From contig CAVXIC010000022.1 in the NCBI GenBank assembly GCA_963761755.1, forward strand, positions 1 through 64,000: 64,000 nt of DNA, read 5' to 3'. A program made the translations under genes and the position numbers. Shown here piece by piece: positions 58,445-64,000 of the stretch. The notes under the pieces were generated by a model, which searched no databases, was not told the origin of the DNA, and saw only the letters and a list, made by a program, of their open reading frames with translations. Source of the stretch: CAJXVA01 sp963761755 (GTDB lineage Bacteria; Myxococcota_A; Polyangia; Nannocystales; Nannocystaceae). Numbering within the stretch: position 1 is the first letter of the stretch; each line of letters starts with the position of its first letter.

Positions 58445-61400
58445 CTACTCGACTTCGGGGGACGGACGGGCGAGCTGCTCGAGCCAGGTCTGCACTGCGC
58501 GCAGTCGCGTGGGCTGATCGGCCAGCTGCGCGTAGATCGCCCGGGCCCGCTGGGCCTCGGTCCGCGCGGCATCCGCCTTGCCCGCAGCGCTGAGAATGCG
58601 AGCGCGGCGAAAGCGGGCCTGGGCGTGCTGATGCGGATCCGGATCCTCGGACTCGTACTGCTCTATCGAGGCGTCGATGGACTGCTGGGCGAGGGACAGC
58701 TCGCCCTGGGCCAGGTACACCAGCGCGAGCCGGCCCTGAGTCTCGGCAACCTCGACGCTTGGCTCGCCCGCGGTCTCGCGCTGCACGGCCAGCGTGGCCT
58801 CGAGCTCGCGACGCGCCGGGTCCACGCGGCCCAATCGCAGCAGCACGAGGCCGAGCTGGCTGGTGATGTTCGCTCGTCGGCGACGATCACCCGGCATCAC
58901 CTCTTCGAGAATGGACAGGGTGGTCCGCAGCGCCGCCTCCGCCTCGGCGAAGCGACCGGCTCGCAGCTGGATCTCTGCCACCAGGGCCCAGCTGGTGGCC
59001 ACGGTGGCGCTGCGGGGCCCGTGAATGGCCTGCTCGATCTCCTGCGCGCGCTGGACGTGGAGCAGCGCCTCGTCGTAGCGCTCCATGAACAGCAGCGTGG
59101 TGGCCACGTTGTACGCGAGCACCGCCACCGAAGGGTGCTCGGGACCCAGCAGCAGCTTCAGGGAACGATGCGACTCCTCGTAGAGCTCGAGTGCGTCGGT
59201 GTAGTGCCCGTGCACGAAGTGCGTGGTGCCCAGGTTCTGCAAGATGGTCGCGTACTGGGGGTGTTGGTCGCCGTAGGCTTCGCGCAGCACCTGGCGCGCT
59301 CGCTCGAGCAGTCGCACCGACTCGGCGTGTTCCCCCTTGCGTGCGTAGGCCATACCCAACTCGCTCAGCGGCTCGGCCACGACGTAGTGATCGACGCCCC
59401 AGTGCTCTTCGCGGATCGCGAGCACCCGTCGACCGTCCGCGATGGCGCCGTCGAGATCACCGAGCCGACGCTTGGCCAGGGCGCGGGTGTTGAGCAAGTT
59501 GGCGAGCGTGTCCGGCCACTGACCGCCCTGAGCCTCCAGTGCAGCCAGACCCAGCGCGACCCAGCGCAGGGTGGCCAGATCCCTGCCCAATCGCTTGGCC
59601 TCCAGATCGCTCAGCTCGGCTGCCACCTGGGCCACGATTCGATCGTGGTGACTCGCGACACCCAATGAGAGCGCGTCGTGAAGGCCCGCCTCGGCCTCCT
59701 CGAAGCGACCGGCCAAAAGCTGGGCCTCTGCGACCGACAGCTTGGCCTCGGCGCGCACGGGCACGTACCGCAGCCCCTCGGCCTCGAGCGCCGCCGCCTG
59801 GGCCGTCGCCAGGTCCTCCTTCAGTCGACCAAGCGCCCGCTGCACCCCGGCTTCATCGAGGCGGGCGCGCACCGTGGCGATCGCCTCGGCCTCGCCTTCG
59901 GGTACCGGTGGCAGCTCGCGACCGAGCGCCGCCGCATCGAGGCAAGGGCCCAGATCAGGGAGCAGCGCCACCGCTTCGGGTGCCCGCATCACGGTGTCCG
60001 CGTCGGCGCGAGCAAGCTCTTGGGTCATGGTCGCGAGAGTCGCGTGGCGATGGGCCAGGCACGTCATGCGCGCGGACACGACCGCGGGCGGCTCACGGCC
60101 TTCGACCGCGGATCGACATGCGTCGGTTTGGACGCGCACCCATCGCTCCGCGTAGGTATCGAGGGCGGCGCTGACCCGCTGAGCCACGTCGGGAGCAAAG
60201 GACTGCTCGGTCGCCGAGAATGCGTCCGTGATCGCGGCGCGGCGCGGCGCGTCCCATACGCCCTCGAGTTTGGACGCCACGTCGTCGCAGTACGCGACCG
60301 GCTGCACCGATGCTCGGTCCGAAAGGGCCACCGCGGTCCCGCCGGCCGCCACACCCAGCACCCCGATGGCCGCCACGGCCCGCCAGGTGGCCAGCGCCTT
60401 GGGACGCAGGGCCTGCAGCAGCGCGCGCATGTTCGGGTGGCGCTCACTCGCTTGGACGCTGAGCCCACGAAGCACGGCCCTACGAAGCCACCTTGGTACT
60501 TCGCTGCCGCGCGGCGCGGGCTGGACTCGGCCCTGGAGCACAGCGGTGACCAACTCCATCAGACTCCGCGCTGCAAACGGGCGCTCCCCGTACAAGCCTT
60601 CGTACAAGGCAACGCAGAACCCGAACTGATCCGACAGCGCGTCGCAGCGCTTGCCTCCGAGCTGCTCAGGAGCCATGTACGCGGGGGTCCCCACCAGCGC
60701 TCCGGTCCGGGTGAGGGTCACGGCCAGCGCCGAGCCCGAGCCCGAGCCCGAGTCGCGGGTTCTCATCGACGGGCTGACCCCCGGCTCGGATTCGGGACCG
60801 CGCGACAGGGGCCGGGCCAGCCCAAAGTCGGTCACGACCGCGCGTCCGTCCGCGTGGATGAGCACGTTGTCGGGTTTGAAGTCGCGATGGACCAGCCCGG
60901 CTTCGTGCGCCGCAGCCAGCCCGTCACCCGCCTGCAGAAACACCTTTCGTACCTGCCGCCAGTGCCGGGGCTCTGTCCGCAGCCACTGGGTCAACGTGCC
61001 GCCCTCGACGAACTCCATCGCCAGGAACACCTGGCCCTCGAAGCTGCCCACGTCGTGCACCGTGATCACCCCGGGATGACTCAGCCGCGCCAGCGCCTGC
61101 GCCTCTCGGAGCATCCGCGTGTTGCGAGAGGCCTGCGAGTCGGTCGAGGAAGCCTCCGCATCCTGCCGCAGGACCTTGAGCGCCACCTTGCGATCCAGCT
61201 GTGGATCGTAGGCGGCATAGACCACCCCCATCGCTCCTGCGCCCACCGCTTCGAGCACCGCGTATCGGCCGAGCCTCGCGCCCTCCGGCAACGGGAGGTC
61301 GTTCGACCAGCCATTCGACTTGGCAGCTCCAGCCTCCGTGGACTCGAGCGCGGCCGAGGACTGCGCCAAGTCGTGAGGCTCGGCCTCGGCGACGCCCTCG

Positions 61401-61552
61401 GCGAAGGACGACGCAAAGAGCTTGGTCAGCTCCGCGATGACCTCCGAGCACATGGGGCACAGGTCGAGGTGTGTCTCCATCTGCGCCCGTTCGTCGGCCG
61501 GCATGTCGCCGAGCGCGAAAGCATCCAGCGCATTCTCGTCAGGGCAGATCAT
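58445..61552 (-). CDS. Zinc-finger/Ser-Thr protein kinase/TPR protein
   Basis: 1035 residues from the ATG at 61552 (MICPDENALDAFALGDMPAD); the longer frame to 61816 has no coding character. An anti-sigma-type zinc finger (METHLDLCPMCSEVI) opens the protein. The kinase domain follows: VGAGAMGVVYAAYD, VALKVLRQD, HRDFKPDNVLI, VTDFGLARP, GTPAYMAPEQ, all catalytic residues present. One transmembrane helix (AVAAIGVLGVAAGGTAVALS) leads to about 600 residues of TPR units (SELGMAYARKGEHAESVRLL; TILQNLGTTHFVHGHYTDAL). An intact relative of the broken gene at 45175-47876. No sigma factor is adjacent. Probably senses through TPR contacts and phosphorylates regulators. Confidence 0.93.
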   Translation of the reverse strand: MICPDENALDAFALGDMPADERAQMETHLDLCPMCSEVIAELTKLFASSFAEGVAEAEPHDLAQSSAALESTEAGAAKSNGWSNDLPLPEGARLGRYAVLEAVGAGAMGVVYAAYDPQLDRKVALKVLRQDAEASSTDSQASRNTRMLREAQALARLSHPGVITVHDVGSFEGQVFLAMEFVEGGTLTQWLRTEPRHWRQVRKVFLQAGDGLAAAHEAGLVHRDFKPDNVLIHADGRAVVTDFGLARPLSRGPESEPGVSPSMRTRDSGSGSGSALAVTLTRTGALVGTPAYMAPEQLGGKRCDALSDQFGFCVALYEGLYGERPFAARSLMELVTAVLQGRVQPAPRGSEVPRWLRRAVLRGLSVQASERHPNMRALLQALRPKALATWRAVAAIGVLGVAAGGTAVALSDRASVQPVAYCDDVASKLEGVWDAPRRAAITDAFSATEQSFAPDVAQRVSAALDTYAERWVRVQTDACRSAVEGREPPAVVSARMTCLAHRHATLATMTQELARADADTVMRAPEAVALLPDLGPCLDAAALGRELPPVPEGEAEAIATVRARLDEAGVQRALGRLKEDLATAQAAALEAEGLRYVPVRAEAKLSVAEAQLLAGRFEEAEAGLHDALSLGVASHHDRIVAQVAAELSDLEAKRLGRDLATLRWVALGLAALEAQGGQWPDTLANLLNTRALAKRRLGDLDGAIADGRRVLAIREEHWGVDHYVVAEPLSELGMAYARKGEHAESVRLLERARQVLREAYGDQHPQYATILQNLGTTHFVHGHYTDALELYEESHRSLKLLLGPEHPSVAVLAYNVATTLLFMERYDEALLHVQRAQEIEQAIHGPRSATVATSWALVAEIQLRAGRFAEAEAALRTTLSILEEVMPGDRRRRANITSQLGLVLLRLGRVDPARRELEATLAVQRETAGEPSVEVAETQGRLALVYLAQGELSLAQQSIDASIEQYESEDPDPHQHAQARFRRARILSAAGKADAARTEAQRARAIYAQLADQPTRLRAVQTWLEQLARPSPEVE

Positions 61553-61808
61553 GACGCGGAGCGAGTTGATGTTCCCACGGAAACGGGCCGCATCCCGATG
61601 GCGTCTCCCCGAAAAAGAGAGTACTCGGCGTTCGCGGCTCCGGCTGGAGATCCGCCGCCCTCCGACGCGTGCGTGGGCGAAGTTCTGGGCGGAAAGGTCC
61701 TCTGCCGCCGCACGCACCTCCCAAAGGCGTGCGTGACTCCCGCATCCACGTGACAGATCGCTGCGAAGTTGGTCCACAAATACCCCCGGCGACGGGGACT
61801 CACTCAGC

Positions 61809-62573
61809 ATGCACACTTACATTCGTCGAACTGTCCCCATCGCGCTGTTGCTGAGTCTTGCCGCGTGCATCGAGGGGAAGGAACAGTGTATCGCCGACTG
61901 CGACGCAGAATCGACCAGCGAAGCCGGGTCGTCCGAAACCGGGTCGTCCGAAACCGGGTCGTCCGAAACCGGCGGCGCCGACTCGGGGCCGCCGCCTTCA
62001 GCGGCGTGTGAGGCTGCAATGGACGCGGCCGGCGCGTTCGTGGAGGCGAACCGAGCCTGCGAGACCGCCGCGGACTGCCTACTCGCGCCGGGAATCTGCA
62101 GCCCGGAGTCCACGTGTGGGAACGTGGCGCTGACCCTGAGCGCCGATACCTTCGTTCCGTGGGAAATGCTGAGCACGGCGGTCGTCACCGCCTGCGGGTG
62201 CGAGATCTCCACGACCTGTGGCGCGACGGTGACGTGTACCGATGCCGGCCAGTGTGAAGCCGTGTACGCGGGGGAGTGCGAGGAGCTCGAGCAGAACGTT
62301 CAGACGTATCTGGAAGACAACCGCAGCTGTGAGCAGGACGAGGACTGCCAGTACTTTTCGAGCCAGTGCTATGTCGACGACTGCGAGTCGGTGACGGTGA
62401 ACCGCGACGCCGATGAGAGCGAATGGCAGGAACTCGAAGGGCAGCTCCTCTCATGCGATAGGTACTACGATATCCCGGGGTTTCAGGGAGCGGGGTACTG
62501 CAACATCCTTGGAGACTGTGGGTATGACATCCGATGCAGCGACGAAGGCCAGTGCACCCCAGTCCCAAGGTAG
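61809..62573 (+). CDS. Cys-rich lipoprotein with 15-bp tandem repeats in the linker
   Basis: 254 residues. Lipobox SLAAC, then a Ser/Glu/Thr/Gly linker containing three perfect copies of a 15-bp unit (61924-61968; GSSET repeats). The body has about twenty Cys in two similar halves (RACETAADCLLAPGICSPES; RSCEQDEDCQYFSSQC), suggesting an internal duplication of a disulfide-rich domain. The repeat number is likely variable between strains. Divergent from the kinase gene, about 260 bp apart. Function unknown. Confidence 0.85.
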   Translation: MHTYIRRTVPIALLLSLAACIEGKEQCIADCDAESTSEAGSSETGSSETGSSETGGADSGPPPSAACEAAMDAAGAFVEANRACETAADCLLAPGICSPESTCGNVALTLSADTFVPWEMLSTAVVTACGCEISTTCGATVTCTDAGQCEAVYAGECEELEQNVQTYLEDNRSCEQDEDCQYFSSQCYVDDCESVTVNRDADESEWQELEGQLLSCDRYYDIPGFQGAGYCNILGDCGYDIRCSDEGQCTPVPR

Positions 62574-62707
62574 AGCCCTGTCCGGAACAGCGACAAAGCT
62601 CGCCGCCCCCTACGGCGTGGTCGGGGTGCTGGCGGGTCGACACCCCAGATGCGGGCTTCGATCTCGACATCTCCGTCTGCGACCCGGGCTTGATCCCCAC
62701 GTCGCGA

Positions 62708-63589
62708 TCACCGGCGCCATCGAGGTTCGGGACCGCCGGAGTTCTCGAAGACCCGCACCGCCCACGCCATCACCGCCCGGACCTTGGGCAAGCGGGCCCT
62801 GGAACCGTGCACGACCATCCACAGCGCGCGCGACGGCACCGGGCCCAGGTCGAGCGCGCCCACCTGGGCCGCATCGACCTCGACGACCTCGTCCAGCCGC
62901 AGCGCAAATCCCCGTGGCAACACTGCCACGCCCAATCCGGCGCGTACGGCCATGCCCAGCGATTCCAGGTCCTCGACGAGCAGTCGAGGGTCTCGCCCGG
63001 CGAACGCTCGCTGTGCGTGCTTCTGCTCCTCGATCTCCGCGAGCGATCCCGCGAGGCCCAGCCAGGCCACAGCCGGATGGAGATCCAATCGTCCGGACGC
63101 GAACAGCCCGTAGTGTTCGGTGTGAATCTTGCGCGCGACGAGGTCGCCGCGCTGGGGCCGGACGAATCGCAGCGCGATGTCTGCTTCGCCGGCCGCGAGC
63201 GAGGTGACGCGGTTGTTCGCGAGCACCCTGAGATTCAAGCGAGGGTGCCGGTCGTAGAAGTCGGGCAGGGCGGGGACCAGCACCCACCGCACGAGTTCGC
63301 CGACGGTCGCGATCGAGACGGTCCCGTGCAGCTCGGGGGTGTCGTCCAGCGCCGCCTCGGCGGCCAGAGCAGCTTCCATCATCGGCGCGACGGCGGCGAG
63401 AAGCTCCGCGCCTCGGGGCGTGAGCGTGATGGGCGTGTCGCGAAGCACAAGGGGGGAGCCTGCCCGCGACTCCAACCTCTGCAGTTGGCGACTCACGGTG
63501 GACTGGCTCACGCCCAGCGCCTTGGCGGCTGCGGTCAAGCTTCCGAGCCGCGCGACGGACTCGAACGTGCGCAGGTGGTCCCAGTCCAT
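62708..63589 (-). CDS. LysR-family transcriptional regulator
   Basis: 293 residues from the ATG at 63589 (MDWDHLRTFESVARLGSLTA); upstream residues in the same frame do not fit the family. Helix-turn-helix: AAAKALGVSQSTVSRQLQRL. The effector domain runs from about 90 to 290. The last residues (GGPEPRWRR) are encoded by a 31-bp sequence also found at 58394-58424. It is divergent from the metallo-beta-lactamase-fold gene, 107 bp between starts, which it probably regulates. Confidence 0.9.
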   Translation of the reverse strand: MDWDHLRTFESVARLGSLTAAAKALGVSQSTVSRQLQRLESRAGSPLVLRDTPITLTPRGAELLAAVAPMMEAALAAEAALDDTPELHGTVSIATVGELVRWVLVPALPDFYDRHPRLNLRVLANNRVTSLAAGEADIALRFVRPQRGDLVARKIHTEHYGLFASGRLDLHPAVAWLGLAGSLAEIEEQKHAQRAFAGRDPRLLVEDLESLGMAVRAGLGVAVLPRGFALRLDEVVEVDAAQVGALDLGPVPSRALWMVVHGSRARLPKVRAVMAWAVRVFENSGGPEPRWRR

Positions 63590-63623
63590 CACCGACAGTC
63601 TCGCCGGCTCGACCGGCGTTGGC

Positions 63624-63639
63624 CATCCGAATGCGGATG
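63624..63639. promoter_or_regulatory. Candidate operator between LysR and hydrolase genes
   Basis: CATCCG-AATG-CGGATG is a perfect 6-bp dyad with a 4-bp spacer in the 107-bp divergent gap. It does not give exact T-N11-A spacing, so assignment to the LysR protein is tentative. Confidence 0.4.
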
Positions 63640-63696
63640 ACTGTCGTGCAGGCGTGCCCATTGGCGGAGCCTGGCGGCGGGGCCAAAGTCCCCACG

Positions 63697-64000
63697 ATGG
63701 AGATTCAGCAGCTTCGTAGCGCCACCATGCTCGTCTCGTTCGGACAGCACCGCCTGCTCGTCGACCCGATGCTGGCCGACGTGGGCGCGATTCCTGGCTT
63801 CAAGATGTGGGGCGGCGGACGCAAGCGCAACCCGCTGGTCCCCACTCCGCCGGGGACCGCCGACGCGCTCGCACGCGCCACCGGGGTGCTCATTACCCAT
63901 GAGCATCCCGATCACTTCGACCTCGCCGGGCGCGCCTGGGCCAAGCGCTCGGGGCTGCCGGTTTGGGCCAATCGGATGGACGTGCCGCGGCTGCGACGCA
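63697..64000 (+). CDS. Metallo-beta-lactamase-fold hydrolase, N-terminal part
   Basis: About 101 residues before the window end, from the ATG at 63697 (MEIQQLRSATMLVSFGQHRL). LLVDPMLAD and the metal site VLITHEHPDHFDLAG (HxHxDH) identify the fold; the SATMLVSFG start is typical of UlaG-like/YtnP-type L-ascorbate-6-phosphate-lactonase relatives. The substrate cannot be read from this fragment. Divergent from the LysR gene and presumably controlled by it. Confidence 0.85.
   Translation, partial: MEIQQLRSATMLVSFGQHRLLVDPMLADVGAIPGFKMWGGGRKRNPLVPTPPGTADALARATGVLITHEHPDHFDLAGRAWAKRSGLPVWANRMDVPRLRR

Noticed and set aside
59678..61753. 691-codon plus-strand frame
   Set aside because: Antisense of the intact kinase/TPR gene.

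Overview
The window looks like chromosome of a high-GC myxobacterium, most likely of the Nannocystineae (Nannocystis, Plesiocystis, Enhygromyxa type). Reasons: strong GC3 bias that opens long antisense frames; many lipoproteins with Ser/Thr/Gly/Asp-rich linkers after the lipobox; a CdnL/CarD regulator; an ECF sigma factor of the myxobacterial TIGR03001 type beside a zinc-finger/kinase/TPR protein; a second kinase/TPR protein; VIT/VWA, DUF4215 and beta-propeller surface proteins; and a lysine-rich histone H1-like protein. No rRNA, tRNA, CRISPR array or intact insertion sequence was recognised.

Layout. 0-7 kb: end of an L,D-transpeptidase-like gene, a small lipoprotein, a 170-bp imperfect palindrome, a LysR regulator divergent from a SnoaL-like/SDR pair, an M20 amidohydrolase, a TetR/CPBP-protease divergent pair and a PH-like hypothetical protein. 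7.5-13.1 kb: the most interesting region, a probable RiPP cluster. Two small plus-strand genes encode peptides that end in cysteine, the second followed by a clear terminator. Opposite them lies a tight minus-strand operon: MvdC/MvdD-like ATP-grasp ligase, MauE-like membrane protein, MauD/TlpA-like redoxin, SppA/ClpP-fold protease and ABC exporter. 13.4-17.3 kb: a membrane 4Fe-4S protein coupled to a lipoprotein, then a STAS protein. 17.4-28.9 kb: mostly housekeeping and signalling (sugar epimerase, cdnL, pepA, H1-like protein, hybrid histidine kinase with an upstream DHp-only partner, trmB, XRE regulator, OmpA-like lipoprotein).

29-41 kb: EAL phosphodiesterase, DUF1059, a 1188-residue VIT/VWA/AgmX/TPR protein, a Rho_N-like protein, a frameshifted secreted-protein gene, small secreted proteins, a truncated lipoprotein gene and uvrB. 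41-48.7 kb: an ECF sigma factor fused through a membrane segment to a long array of carboxypeptidase-regulatory-like domains and a PDZ-like end; then a broken kinase/TPR gene with an internal decayed duplication, divergent from a TIGR03001-type sigma factor. 49-64 kb: beta-propeller lipoproteins, hemerythrin, a membrane protein followed by a short PAS operon, a PI-PLC-like lipoprotein with lectin-like repeats, an intact kinase/TPR protein, another repeat-bearing lipoprotein, and a LysR regulator divergent from a metallo-beta-lactamase-fold protein cut by the window end.

In the peptide cluster the proposed division of labour is: ATP-grasp installs a linkage on a precursor, MauE and the redoxin form disulfides, the protease trims the leader, and the ABC protein exports the product. 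This is inferred from family knowledge and gene order. Gene calls rest on reading frames and motifs read by eye; no database search was run.
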